Notes: generated by a model from the letters alone, not told the origin. A stretch of DNA of 64,000 bases from Schaalia sp. HMT-172 (GCF_030644365.1 NZ_CP130058.1:1860001-1924000); one strand, 5' to 3'. Counted from the stretch's first letter, positions 24,214 through 33,431 are shown. Translations and numbers: made by a program.

Positions 24214-25464
24214 CTACGCCTCGGTACCCTCGCCGCCGCGACTGTAGTGGGCCTGGAGCGCATCCGCCGTGATCTCGACGATCCTATCCAGGAAGGACTG
24301 ATCCGTCATGTACGACTGAATCTCCTGGTTTTCCTGGCAGGTGCGAACCATGGCGACGCCGACGGCGTTCTTGAAGTCAGCGGATGCTTTGAGCTGGCTC
24401 GGGCTGTTCTTCTTCGCCATGGCCTGCGCGGCCTCGTTCTCATCCAGGAAACCCCAGAAGGTGGTGATGAACCCGGCGACACTGCCCTCGGTCACGTCGA
24501 CGTTCCGGGCCCGGAACATGTCGTTAACGCGATCGATAACCTCCGCGAGGGGGCCCTTCGTCGGAGTCTGCCCGCCGCGGAACTCGCCGTCGAAGCCGGG
24601 AAGCACCATCGGCTCGACGCTGCCCTCGCTCAGGGAGTGATCCTCGTTGATGGCGGAGGGGACGAGCTGCACGCCGGAGAGCTGCACGCCCTCAAGGTAG
24701 GAGTCGTCGTACTGGTTGCCGTCCATGTGCAGGTTGCGCGACAGGAGGGTGGCCACGATGGCGCGCTTGTGCAGGTCCGGGTCCTGGTAGTCGACGATTT
24801 GGCTGAGGAACTGCCAGGCGTTGCGGTAGCTGATCGTGTCCGCGCGGAAGCTACGCAGGGAATCCTTGAGTTCGTTGTCCTTGCCCAGACGCGCGCACTT
24901 CCACGCGGCCTGCCACCGCTCCTTGATGGGCCCCAGGGCCCGCGCGATGGCTTCACCGCCGGCATCGCTCAGGTACGCGTCGGCGACCGCTTCCATCTCC
25001 ACCATCGTATAGATGCCGGCAGTGTCCAGGCGTTCGGCGATCGTGATGAGCGAGTTCGGGTCGACTTCCCCGGCCACGTGCGCGTCCGAATAGTACATCC
25101 TGAAGTCGTCCTCGATGCTGGCCGGCGTGTTCTGGAAGTCCACGACCATGGGCGCGGTCTTGCCGGGGTAGGTGCGGTTGAGGCGCGAGAGGGTCTGGAC
25201 GGCGGCGATGCCGGATAGTTTCTTGTCCACGTACATGGCCGTGAGGCGCGGCTCGTCGAAGCCGGTCTGGAACTTGTTGGCGACGATGAGGACCTTGTAG
25301 TCCTCCTCGCGGAACGCTCGCGCCGTGTCGCCGCGCCCGTTGAGCGAGGCCTCGGTGACGGTTTCTCCGTCGTCGGATTCCAGGGAGCCGGAGAAGGCGA
25401 CGAGGGGACGAATGTCTGTGTAGCCCTGCGTGTCGATGTAGGAGTTCATTGCCTCGAACCACAC
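24214..25464 (-). pseudogene. hsdR remnant, C-terminal part of type I restriction endonuclease subunit
   Basis: A 416-codon open stretch that begins abruptly inside the helicase region (EAMNSYIDTQGYTD, LVAFSGSL). It keeps the late motor motifs (VANKFQTGFDEP and QTLSRLNRTYPGK) and the C-terminal coupling domain. The N-terminal nuclease and first RecA lobe, about 600 residues, are missing. The reading frame ends upstream at a junction with foreign AT-rich sequence. A truncated hsdM lies on the far side of that insert, in the order expected for hsdM-hsdS-hsdR. No translation start is evident. It is very likely non-functional. Confidence 0.85.
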
Positions 25465-25497
25465 TCAACTCTGAAGAGCCGGATTCAGACCCCAACT

Positions 25498-25521
25498 ACA
25501 CCCCCAATTATGAAGAGCCAG
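25498..25521 (+). repeat. Imperfect inverted repeat, left border of AT-rich insert
   Basis: ACACCCCCAATTATGAAGAGCCAG resembles, in inverted orientation, 28218-28239 at the other border: a shared CACCC, then A(T/C)TATGAAGA, then C/A and AG. The sites lie just inside the hsdR and hsdM breakpoints. Confidence 0.4.
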
Positions 25522-25572
25522 CATCATCGCAACGCAAAGTTGACTAAACACGATGGGTATGCCTTATAACCC

Positions 25573-28152
25573 TCAATTTGAGTTGAGTTCTGAAATATAT
25601 TGTTCGATATATCCCGTCTGCTCAGATTCTATGGCGGAAATAAATCGCTCAATGGAAGCCAAATCAGGCGAGCCTTCTTTGCAGGGCAGCATGATCGGCA
25701 GGTCGAAGCTCCGGGAACTGCGCAACTTGTTTCCAAAAGAAAACCTACCGCGCAAAGCTCTGTTAATGGATGCAGCAATGAAGATCAAAGCTCGGCGAGT
25801 GTAGGCAACTCCTTCGCTCCAATAAACTCCAGTGTCGTCACCGGCACCAAACTCGTATTCTCTAACAAAGGCATTACCGAAAATATCAATGGTTATAGAA
25901 TTAGAAGGAAAAACAACAAGTGGATTTGAAATATAGCCGACTACGCCCGTGTTCGTTGTGCCAGACATGACGAACGGAATGTCGCCGGGGATCTGATCAT
26001 CTTTTTTGAGACGCTGACCTTGCTCTATATGATCGAACAAATCACCGAGCTTGAAGGAGGCCCACGACAAATCGCTTAATTCTTCTGTCAACAATGCTGA
26101 TCGTCGACACAATTCAGGATAGCGCCCTGCTCCTTGCTTAAGTACGCTGGATAGCTCCCATGAAAGATGATCGGCAACGGACGACTCCAGCATGCTGTAG
26201 GTAAGCCGAATATCCGCGGGCGCGGTCTGGTTCCAATCGGTACCGCTGAGGGGATCGATAACACCTTCGAAGTAGTCTTGTGCAGTAAGATAACATAACT
26301 TCTTCGAACCGAATTTCACAAGATTTACTAATTCCTCGTACCTTTCAGGAGCATGATCCACGTTACGCAAATTCACGGCACTCCGAGCTTTACGTCGGTT
26401 GGTTCGTTTATATCCATCGTTCGAGAAATCGATAAACTTTACTACATCATCAGGTTCATGTGCTTCGCCGACGCGAAATACATAAATTTGCGTATGAACA
26501 CTGGACTTGCCGATGAAGAGGTCGGCGGGCATTTTGATGCTTGCAAGAAGTTTCGATTGCTTAAGAATTCTCTTATTATACTCGGCCGCCTTCCCAGAGC
26601 CAGCTGAATTCTGAATAATAACTGCTGCATAACCCTTGTTCATCATAGAAAGGGCGCGCTCGACAAAGATCATGCCGTTGCCTTCGGCTGAATAGGGAGG
26701 ATTGAGCACAAAAGCAGTGGCTGGAAATGGTTTTCCTTTGTTGCCATACTCGTAGTCCCCCCGAAAATTTGTTAGAGAGTCCGAATTGAGGACATTCGCT
26801 GATCCGTCACCCATCATGATCATATTTAGGACCGCCAGCATGTACACGCTAGGTAGTAACTCAAGGCCCAATAGCTGAGAAGATTTTATCTCTGCATACT
26901 TAATCTCGAGTTCATCAGGTGATTCGATACGATGCTTGGCATCGTTCATCATTTCGTTCATCGCCGCCACAAGTAGCCCCGCCGAACCGGTCGCGAAGTC
27001 CCAGACGTATGAATTCCGATCAACTCGAGCTAGCCTAACCAGCAATTTTGCCACATACGAAGGAGTTAGGACAACGTCATTTAACTTATCCTGAGTGAAT
27101 CCCAGCCAGCTGTACATCTCATTAAATAGCTTGCCGGTGAAGTCTGTTGTTAAGCCGATTTTGTAGTAGATGCCCAAATCGTCAATGATCTTGGAAAAGA
27201 CTCGCTTGAGCTGAGTTTCGCCATTATTCACCATGTTGAGATTTTCAGCGGTCAGAGTGTTTTTCAAGGTGCGCACGATCATTTTACGCTTTTCGGTTGG
27301 TAACGCCTTTTGCATGAGAAAGCTGTTAACCTTGCGCAAGACTATTTCGCCGTCGGTACCCCCTGGTTCGTTGATGGACTTTAGGTCCGCCTTTTCAAGT
27401 GGTGCCACCTTGCCTGGCACGCCCAGAGTTGCAATTATAGAGGCTGCGACTAGGTATACTCGATCATTTTCGGAAAGTCCTTTTTCGTTTTGATATATAT
27501 CGTTATTCAATTTGATTAGACTCTCATCGATTTCACGTTCCCTTTGAGCCCTAATGTTATCGATTTCGGAAGGGCTTAGCTGCTGATTGTGAACATATTC
27601 AGTAAACTCATCAAATCGAGTCTGCTTTAGGAAAGATAGATCGCTGTATTTCCCCAATCTTTGCCCAACGCCAAAATTGCTTTTCGAGACCAGGTATACA
27701 GCGATCTCCAACTTTAAGTTACCATTATCTTTGTATCCGGTAACACCAATTGCAATGATGTTTGAATATGCGGTATAGTGCAATAATGCGTTCGCATAGT
27801 GGACAGCCCCATTTGCTGCGTATCCATTAATGTTTGCAAAGTGTGGAGTATTGTCTTTCTTGCGATTTTCAATGTGACCTTTTGGGTCTAGCTTTTCAAG
27901 TTTGTTTTTGTATCCTTTATACTCAATTAGGATGGGCCAGTACTCATTACGCGCGTCTTGAATCAACGCCTTCGCGTCCGGCCGATTCCCGCCCGCTCCC
28001 CCTCGTTTCGAATAATACTCATCCAGTGCTGCATCAATTTCGTGATTTAAAGGTTCTTGCTCAAGTTTATAATCTACGCCGTAAGACTTTAACCAGCCGT
28101 TCACTTTGTCTGCTACATTTGGTTCCACCGACTGAGGTATCTTATTTGCCAT
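25573..28152 (-). CDS. Single-chain type IIG-like restriction-modification enzyme
   Basis: An 859-residue protein with three regions. At the N-terminus, IQDAR (Asp66) and WPILIEYKG (Glu77, Lys79) form a PD-(D/E)xK nuclease site. The centre is an N6-adenine methyltransferase with motif I-like DFATGSAGLLVAA and motif IV NPPY at residues 484-487. The C-terminal ~170 residues form one target-recognition domain of the HsdS/BcgI type (FKLGDLFDHIEQGQRL, LPIMLPCKE). Known type IIG enzymes cut and modify with one chain. The gene is clearly AT-rich relative to its neighbours and sits between truncated hsdM and hsdR, indicating horizontal acquisition. GAAAGG precedes the ATG. Cleavage specificity cannot be read. 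Confidence 0.82.
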   Translation of the reverse strand: MANKIPQSVEPNVADKVNGWLKSYGVDYKLEQEPLNHEIDAALDEYYSKRGGAGGNRPDAKALIQDARNEYWPILIEYKGYKNKLEKLDPKGHIENRKKDNTPHFANINGYAANGAVHYANALLHYTAYSNIIAIGVTGYKDNGNLKLEIAVYLVSKSNFGVGQRLGKYSDLSFLKQTRFDEFTEYVHNQQLSPSEIDNIRAQREREIDESLIKLNNDIYQNEKGLSENDRVYLVAASIIATLGVPGKVAPLEKADLKSINEPGGTDGEIVLRKVNSFLMQKALPTEKRKMIVRTLKNTLTAENLNMVNNGETQLKRVFSKIIDDLGIYYKIGLTTDFTGKLFNEMYSWLGFTQDKLNDVVLTPSYVAKLLVRLARVDRNSYVWDFATGSAGLLVAAMNEMMNDAKHRIESPDELEIKYAEIKSSQLLGLELLPSVYMLAVLNMIMMGDGSANVLNSDSLTNFRGDYEYGNKGKPFPATAFVLNPPYSAEGNGMIFVERALSMMNKGYAAVIIQNSAGSGKAAEYNKRILKQSKLLASIKMPADLFIGKSSVHTQIYVFRVGEAHEPDDVVKFIDFSNDGYKRTNRRKARSAVNLRNVDHAPERYEELVNLVKFGSKKLCYLTAQDYFEGVIDPLSGTDWNQTAPADIRLTYSMLESSVADHLSWELSSVLKQGAGRYPELCRRSALLTEELSDLSWASFKLGDLFDHIEQGQRLKKDDQIPGDIPFVMSGTTNTGVVGYISNPLVVFPSNSITIDIFGNAFVREYEFGAGDDTGVYWSEGVAYTRRALIFIAASINRALRGRFSFGNKLRSSRSFDLPIMLPCKEGSPDLASIERFISAIESEQTGYIEQYISELNSN

Positions 28153-28214
28153 GGTCTACCTTTCGTTTTCAGCTGGCCCATGCCCGCTCTCAGGATATGC
28201 ATTCAACGGTGATA

Positions 28215-28478
28215 TTACCTGTTCTTCATAGTCGGGTGTGGGGTGAGACGTGTTGAGAAGCGGTGATCAGGTCCATTCGGAGTCTGAGCCTTCACGAACT
28301 CGATGACGTCGTCCTTCGTGTCCTCCAACAGGCACTCAAGGCGGCGCAGGACCGTGAACGGCAGGATGTAGTCGCCGTACTCCTGGGGTTCGACGACGTT
28401 ACGCAGGTACTTGTCAGCCGTGTCCCACACGATCCGGGCGGTGGTGGATGCCGCCGCGCGCGATGCCTCGTTTGCCAT
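28215..28478 (-). pseudogene. hsdM remnant, N-terminal part of type I methyltransferase subunit
   Basis: The first ~70 codons match the start of HsdM (AARIVWDTADKYLRN-type opening, EYGDYILPFTVLRRLECLLE, KDDVIEF). Coding similarity then stops near 28255, and the reading frame ends 40 bp later in unrelated sequence. The methyltransferase domain is absent. Together with the hsdR fragment at 24214-25464 this marks a former hsdMSR operon whose central part has been replaced. Confidence 0.82.
28218..28239 (-). repeat. Imperfect inverted repeat, right border of AT-rich insert
   Basis: On the minus strand this reads ACACCCGACTATGAAGAACAGG and resembles 25498-25521. It lies between the hsdM fragment and the type IIG gene. 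Confidence 0.4.
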
Positions 28479-28582
28479 GACTGTCTTGCTCCCCCGCGCC
28501 TGCGACTACTGCTATTACAACGAAAAATGAGGACGTCCCGCCCGCTGGCATGCCAGCAAGAGAGCGCCCATTGAAGTCTACC

Positions 28583-29638
28583 TCACGACGCCGAAACTGA
28601 CGGGGACGTGAGCATGTCAGCGATGCCGTCCAACTGCGCGCGGATCTCCTCAAAAGGCCGGTCCAGGTCGAGCGTCCTCACGCCGATCTGGTTGCCGCTC
28701 ATGCGATACGTGACGTCGGGCTGCACCTCCTCGTCGGTCGCGGCGTACAGGAGCATGCCCGACACTTCGACACTCTCCCCCGCGCGCTCCAGCACCGCCT
28801 GCTTGTTCTTCACGTACGCGAAGATCTGATAGAGGTTTCCCGAGTGCACGGTCCTCTTGTCGAAGTTGCTCTGCATCGTGGACTTGTAGTACTTCGCATC
28901 GATGATGAGCACGCGGCCACCAGCACTCAACGTAATGTCGCTGCGCATGGCGGGCAGGCCCTCCGACATGCCATCGTCGAGCGCCCACTCGACGAACGAG
29001 GCACTGGCACGCAGCCGTGGGTGTTCCTTACGGTAGTACTCGAGGATGAACTTTTCGTACAGGCGGCTCATGCGCTGCTCGTCGAAGAAATCCATCATGC
29101 GCACGCTGCCGTCGCTCTGGGTTTGAAGCAGCCCTTTGACGACGAGCCAGCACACCGCCATCAGCATGCGGTAGGTGCGATTGTTGCGGTCGTAGCGCAT
29201 GTTCCAGTCGACCGTGTGCAGGTCGATCTCGCGCACGTTCGCGAAATACACCATGAGCTTCTTCAGGCTCTTCTTGCGCGCCCTGGAGATATCCGAGCAC
29301 ACAAGCAACGCGACCGTCGCCTTGATCACGCGGTTCATTGTCGTGTCGACGCTGAACTCGTCGTAGGAGCACACCAGCTGACGGCGCCAAATCGCCTGCG
29401 ATTTCACGGACTCGGTGACCTTAATTGCGCCGCGCAGGGAGGAGCGAGCCTCGGTCCGGTTCACGTACTCCTGCCCGAGGCCTCGTTTGAGTTGCAGGGA
29501 CACGCCTCGCTCGAGGATGGCGGCGCACAGCTCGGCCGCGTTATCGAAGTCCTCCGTGGCCACGGAACGGTAGCCCTGCTCGCGTAGCGCCGAGAAGGCG
29601 TAGGCGAGCATGTGGAAGACGTTGCGGACGCGGATCAC
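28583..29638 (-). CDS. mcrC: McrC-type 5-methylcytosine restriction nuclease subunit
   Basis: A 351-residue McrC family protein. The nuclease signature is in place: MRSDITL followed by VLIIDAKYYK (residues ~231-246), a PD-(D/E)xK site. The N-terminal helical region (RVRNVFHMLAYAFSAL, LKRGLGQEYVNRTE) is the McrB-contacting part in this family. The GTG start overlaps the mcrB stop by 4 bp, so the pair is translationally coupled. It supplies DNA cleavage once McrB motors converge at modified sites. Confidence 0.9.
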   Translation of the reverse strand: MIRVRNVFHMLAYAFSALREQGYRSVATEDFDNAAELCAAILERGVSLQLKRGLGQEYVNRTEARSSLRGAIKVTESVKSQAIWRRQLVCSYDEFSVDTTMNRVIKATVALLVCSDISRARKKSLKKLMVYFANVREIDLHTVDWNMRYDRNNRTYRMLMAVCWLVVKGLLQTQSDGSVRMMDFFDEQRMSRLYEKFILEYYRKEHPRLRASASFVEWALDDGMSEGLPAMRSDITLSAGGRVLIIDAKYYKSTMQSNFDKRTVHSGNLYQIFAYVKNKQAVLERAGESVEVSGMLLYAATDEEVQPDVTYRMSGNQIGVRTLDLDRPFEEIRAQLDGIADMLTSPSVSAS

Positions 29639-31029
29639 CGCAGCGGCCTACGCAGCCTGTCGGCCCACTCGCGGACCTTGCCGGGTTCGTCGAACCAGTA
29701 CTCCTTGAGCATCGGGATGAGCTCGTAGTCCACGATCGAGGCCAGGGCCGCGTCGGTGCAGTTTTCGGGTTTCATGTTGCAGAAGTAGCTGTGGCCGATG
29801 CAGAATCCTTCGCCGAGCGACTCGTCCTCGGCGATCACGCGGTTGAGGGATTCCACCTCACGCACCAGGGCCTCAAACCTCGGATTAACGAGGCCGACGC
29901 GGTAGGCGCGGAAGCCGTCGGAGTCGAAGGCGGGGCGCAGTTCCACGAAGGCGAAGCGGCGGCGCAGCGCGTAGTCGAGCATCGCGAGGCTGCGGTCCGC
30001 CGTGTTCATCATGCCGATGATGTGGACGTTTGCCGGCACGCAGAACAGTTCGTGTGAGTAGAGGAGTTGGAGCTTGTACTCCGGCCCTCGTTTATCGCTC
30101 TCGATGAGCATGAACAGCTCACCGAAGATCGTGGAGAGGTTGCCGCGGTTGATCTCGTCGATGATGAAGAAGTAGTCGTTATCCTGATCGTCGGCGGCCT
30201 TCCTACAGAAGGAGTAGAAGGCACCCTTGACCAGCTCAAACCCCGCACCGGAGGGGCGGTACCCTTCGATGAAGTCCTCGTAGGAGTAGCTCTGGTGAAA
30301 CTGGACCAGCTTGACGCGTGAGGCGTCCTTGACACCCATCATCGAGTAGGCGAGGCGCTTGGCGGCAAAGGTCTTACCCACTCCGGGCGCGCCCTGCATG
30401 ATGACGTTCTTCTTGGCACGCAGCAGGCCAACGATCGCGTCGTATCGCTGGCGGTCCATGTAGACCTCGCCGAGAAATTTCTCCACGGGATATTCGATCA
30501 GGGGCGCCGACATCTCCGCGCCGTCGAACGCGCCGTCCTCTTCCTCGAAAAAAGCCTTCAATTGAGCTAGTCGGTCGGTGTAGTCGGTGATCTCAGTGAG
30601 GGTCTTCCTCACCGACCACGGCTTGTCGAGGCTCCAGTTTCCCTTGTGGGTCCAGCGGACCCCGCGGACGTTCCGGTAGTGCTCGGCGTCCGCATCGTAG
30701 ACGTAGTCACCCGTGACAACGCCTCGCCCGATGATCTCCTTGATGCCTCGTTTCGCAAAGATGACATCGCCCGGCTTCATCTCGTTCGCGAACTGCCACA
30801 GGGCAAGAACGTCGTTCGTTGGCCTGCCTGGGCCAGAGGATGTCTGAAGCAGCTGGCGTTCCATGTCCGACCTGCTGGCGTACGCCCTCAGGTCACCTAG
30901 CTCCCCCCAGGCGAGGCCCATGATACCGCGCGCGTAAAAGTCGTCCCACTCGGATGCGCGGTGGCCCGGCGCGTAGAGCCAGTAGCGCACGGTCTGCACG
31001 CCGTCATCCCCGAGAGCAGATGCCTGCAT
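29635..31029 (-). CDS. mcrB: McrB-type AAA+ GTPase with EVE-like N-terminal reader domain
   Basis: A 464-residue protein. Residues ~10-150 have the EVE-like pattern (WLYAPGHRASEWDDFYARGIMGLAWGEL, MKPGDVIFAKRGIKEIIGRG), a fold that reads modified bases. Residues ~180-440 form the McrB AAA+ module: Walker A GAPGVGKT near 210, Walker B FFIIDEINRGN and the McrB signature MNTADRSLAMLDYALRRRF. The ATG at 31029 has AAGGAGG five bases upstream and is preferred over a longer start at 31056. It partners with McrC to restrict DNA carrying modified bases. Which modification is read cannot be told. Confidence 0.9.
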   Translation of the reverse strand: MQASALGDDGVQTVRYWLYAPGHRASEWDDFYARGIMGLAWGELGDLRAYASRSDMERQLLQTSSGPGRPTNDVLALWQFANEMKPGDVIFAKRGIKEIIGRGVVTGDYVYDADAEHYRNVRGVRWTHKGNWSLDKPWSVRKTLTEITDYTDRLAQLKAFFEEEDGAFDGAEMSAPLIEYPVEKFLGEVYMDRQRYDAIVGLLRAKKNVIMQGAPGVGKTFAAKRLAYSMMGVKDASRVKLVQFHQSYSYEDFIEGYRPSGAGFELVKGAFYSFCRKAADDQDNDYFFIIDEINRGNLSTIFGELFMLIESDKRGPEYKLQLLYSHELFCVPANVHIIGMMNTADRSLAMLDYALRRRFAFVELRPAFDSDGFRAYRVGLVNPRFEALVREVESLNRVIAEDESLGEGFCIGHSYFCNMKPENCTDAALASIVDYELIPMLKEYWFDEPGKVREWADRLRRPLR

Positions 31030-31192
31030 TGTCGCCTCCTTGCCAAGCTCGGCCATAAGTACCGGCTATCCGTCGCCATGGCCACACACTACCACCGCGT
31101 GACTGGCGACATGCTTCACGCTCGCACTGGCTCGACAGCAAAGCCGAGCCACGCTCGCGCGCCCCGGCCACGGCCTCGTCAGTGCGCACTCC

Positions 31193-31564
31193 TCAGTCAA
31201 GGTCCGCCAACACGCCCACGTCACACGCGGCCTGACGAAGGCGCTTATCGCGCGTCCACAGCGACACGCCGGGGGTCACGACGACGCTCGCCAGGAGAGC
31301 CACGTCGATCGCACTGAGTCCTCTACCCCACAGTCTCCGCTCCTCGACGAGGTGCCGCACGCCCTGATCATCGATATTGCGCACGATCATCAAGCGCTCA
31401 AGCATTTTCAGAAAGAACGACCGATTCTTGAGGTTCCCTAACGCGAGCTCGGTGATGACGCTCTGGTGCACACACACCAGGTCGCGCTCGAGCAGATCGA
31501 CCAGAACCGGCTCAGTTTGCCGCAGGTGATCGATCCAGATGTTCGTGTCGACGAGGACTCTCAT
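31193..31564 (-). CDS. PIN-domain ribonuclease toxin, VapC family
   Basis: A 123-residue PIN-domain protein. The acidic metal-binding residues are visible in LVDTNIW (Asp6), VITELALG (Glu), SAIDVALLA (Asp) and LWTRDKRL (Asp). VapC toxins cleave tRNA or rRNA. The start overlaps the antitoxin stop by 4 bp. It is located directly downstream of mcrB at the edge of the defence cluster, separated by ~135 bp. Confidence 0.9.
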   Translation of the reverse strand: MRVLVDTNIWIDHLRQTEPVLVDLLERDLVCVHQSVITELALGNLKNRSFFLKMLERLMIVRNIDDQGVRHLVEERRLWGRGLSAIDVALLASVVVTPGVSLWTRDKRLRQAACDVGVLADLD

Positions 31565-31755
31565 GCACGCTTGCGGCTCCGCGGCGCAGCTTCCGCCGCC
31601 TGATCGCTGCCGCCGAGCGCGGCGAGCTGCCGACCGCTCTCAATGCGAACGAGGAGTTCGACCGCGTCCCTGATCAACGCGGATCGTTCCCTGATCCCGG
31701 TGAGCTCCTCGGCGCGCGCGAGCAGGTCATCATCGAGTGTCACTGTGGTTCTCAT
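31561..31755 (-). CDS. VapB-type ribbon-helix-helix antitoxin
   Basis: A 64-residue protein. MRTTVTLDDDLLARAEELTG is the classic ribbon-helix-helix start, followed by a helix ending in VELLVRIESGRQLAAL and a disordered basic tail. The ATG at 31755 is preceded by GGAGG; a longer upstream reading lacks support. It binds and neutralises the adjacent VapC and probably represses the operon. Confidence 0.88.
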   Translation of the reverse strand: MRTTVTLDDDLLARAEELTGIRERSALIRDAVELLVRIESGRQLAALGGSDQAAEAAPRSRKRA

Positions 31756-32023
31756 GGCTACCTCCACAACAATACTAGCATCATATAAGTCACCATTTGA
31801 TGCATACATTGGTTCACCCGGCAACACCGTCAACCTCCTCTCGCATGGAAACTCACCACAATACGCAAAGCCAACCGGCCCAGGAGGGGCGAATCACCAC
31901 CCGGCAGGGCGGGATAAAGCTCGGTGGCCCATATTGTCGAAGGCCGTCGATGCCCATCCGAGCCCACGGCCCCACACAGGCACGAAAGAGGGCCGCCCGA
32001 GAACACGTGCAACCGACCTTGCT

Positions 32024-32092
32024 CAAACTGCAGTCCACTTCGCCCAAATCGGGCCATTTTCGGCAATTTTCAGCGAAGTGGACTGCGGTTTG
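32024..32092. repeat. Long hairpin element, copy 1
   Basis: CAAACTGCAGTCCACTTCGC at 32024-32043 pairs with GCGAAGTGGACTGCGGTTTG at 32073-32092: 20 bp with one G-T pair and a 29-nt loop. The same architecture with compensating differences occurs at 36815-36891. No coding potential is apparent. Confidence 0.88.
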
Positions 32093-32130
32093 GGACAGGA
32101 GACCGGTGACAACACCGCACCAACAACAAA

Positions 32131-32170
32131 GCCGGGCCACGCCCTCGCGCGACCCGGCTACCGCCTCGTC
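32131..32170 (-). terminator. GC-rich terminator-like element, copy 1
   Basis: GCCGGGCCACGCCCTCGCGC followed by GACCCGGC forms a hairpin of GCCGGG/CCCGGC arms. Read on the minus strand the hairpin is followed by TTTG. It lies 14 bp past the stop of the orphan higA copy. Close copies are at 33432, 34161 and 36925. Confidence 0.6.
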
Positions 32171-32524
32171 AGGCCCCTTCGCCTCAGGCGACTTCCACCG
32201 TCACAAGGGGAACGATTCCGCTCAACGTATCCCCCAGCGCGTCCTCGGCACGGTCGAGCTCGTATCGCATCTGGAGGTTCATCCAGAATCCCGGGGTCGT
32301 ACCGAAGTAGCGGGACAGCCGCATCGCCGTATCAGCCGTAATCCCGCGCTTCCCGTGGACGATTTCATTGATACGGCGGGGCGGAACACCGATAGCAACA
32401 GCGAGCTTGTGCTGCGTGATTCCGAAGCCCTCGATGAAGTCCTCCATGAGGACTTCACCCGGGTGAATCGGAGCAATCTTAGTGGTAGTCAACGATCTCA
32501 ACCCCTTCTGGACCAGCATCGCCC
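32132..32524 (-). repeat. 393-bp direct repeat, copy 1 (higA region)
   Basis: It contains the terminator-like element, all of higA and the last ~13 codons of higB. It is nearly identical to 33433-33825, and the HEPN/Abi-type gene lies between the two copies. Confidence 0.9.
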
Positions 32525-32534
32525 AGGCCGTCAC
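32184..32534 (-). CDS. Orphan HigA-type XRE antitoxin, duplicate copy with altered start
   Basis: The last ~97 residues are almost identical to the HigA at 33485-33778, with the helix-turn-helix ITQHKLAVAIGVPPRRINEIVHGK. The toxin gene is missing apart from its final codons. The normal ATG start is ATT here, so translation would need the rare ATT or an upstream GTG at 32534 that adds ~18 residues derived from the higB frame. It may be a decaying duplicate, or it may still supply antitoxin in trans. Confidence 0.6.
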   Translation of the reverse strand: MTAWAMLVQKGLRSLTTTKIAPIHPGEVLMEDFIEGFGITQHKLAVAIGVPPRRINEIVHGKRGITADTAMRLSRYFGTTPGFWMNLQMRYELDRAEDALGDTLSGIVPLVTVEVA

Positions 32535-32549
32535 ACATCACGGACGCGC

Positions 32550-33275
32550 TCACCACGAGCGGCGAGGGTCTGCCCGAACAAGCGTGCGCACACGATTGCT
32601 CTGCATCGCAAGATCAGGCAGCTTCGGATCTATCAACGCGAGAATGCCGAGCATATCCCGCAGCCGCCTACGGATGTCGACGGACAGCAAGTTCTCATGA
32701 TGAGCCACACGATTCCTCAGCTTCCTCACTCGATCAAGCTGATCACCCAGCTTCTCACGGCCCAAGTCGGAAGGGTCCGCATGGGGAAACGCATCCGACA
32801 AACATTCGTGCCACAACTGTTGACACTGTTGAGGCTGATTCCGAACCCTCGGCTTAATAAGATAGACCCAGGTTCCGAACATAAAATGCGACACAACATC
32901 ATCGTGCGTGACGGCTGCCAAACGACGCGGATGAGTCTTTGGACGCAAGCGCGATTGCTCACGTGCAAAATTCTGGGCGACCGCAAGGCTCTTGTGAGTG
33001 ACAAGATCGTAGAGCAAGGGGGCTGCGCCCTTACGGAGCGCCCAATCTTCCCCATAATCTATCCCTTGCTGATCATTCCAGGCCCGAAGCTTCCGGTCCA
33101 TTGCATTACGTAGACCCACCTCAACAAACGCAATCGTTGAAAACAATGCTCCCGCAAGATCCGCAGCCCACAAATAGAGCTCACGAGCACGATCAATATC
33201 CCCATGAGCTTCACGGAGGTAAGGCGCGAACCTAGCTGACCCAGCTAGGTCCAAAATCACATTTTGGTCTCCCAC
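32550..33275 (-). CDS. Abi-family protein with HEPN motif
   Basis: A 241-residue protein. The start region (RFAPYLREAHGDIDRARELYLWAADLAGALF) and the core FVEVGLRNAMDRKL resemble Abi_2-type abortive-infection proteins. Near residue 190 is KLRNRVAHHENL, the RNxxxH form of the HEPN ribonuclease signature. Members act as RNases triggered by phage, often causing dormancy. The GTG start has only a weak ribosome site. The gene lies between two 393-bp direct repeats that carry higA. It may be an independent defence gene or a toxin whose partner is the nearby HigA copy; the first is more likely. Confidence 0.78.
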   Translation of the reverse strand: MGDQNVILDLAGSARFAPYLREAHGDIDRARELYLWAADLAGALFSTIAFVEVGLRNAMDRKLRAWNDQQGIDYGEDWALRKGAAPLLYDLVTHKSLAVAQNFAREQSRLRPKTHPRRLAAVTHDDVVSHFMFGTWVYLIKPRVRNQPQQCQQLWHECLSDAFPHADPSDLGREKLGDQLDRVRKLRNRVAHHENLLSVDIRRRLRDMLGILALIDPKLPDLAMQSNRVRTLVRADPRRSW

Positions 33276-33431
33276 GTCTCAATGCTAACATTTAATTAAT
33301 CGCGTCGGGCTTGGACCGGCGCAGTCTACCACGGGGACCCTGGCCACAACGGTCAGGGTCCCTTGGTATTCCAAGAGCATCCTGCATGTCAGCACCGCAG
33401 AACGACCCGCAGCTGTCCTCACAAGCAGGCG

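Larger units (their letters stand above)
31756..32183. other. Gene-free region between vapB and the orphan higA copy
   Basis: No convincing gene is seen. The stretch holds the vapBC promoter area at its left end, a long hairpin element (32024-32092) and a GC-rich terminator-like element (32131-32170). Confidence 0.7.

Noticed and set aside
25573-28152. BREX PglX or plain type I HsdM
   Set aside because: The chain has an N-terminal D...ExK nuclease site and a C-terminal single recognition domain, which fits type IIG; no other BREX genes are present.
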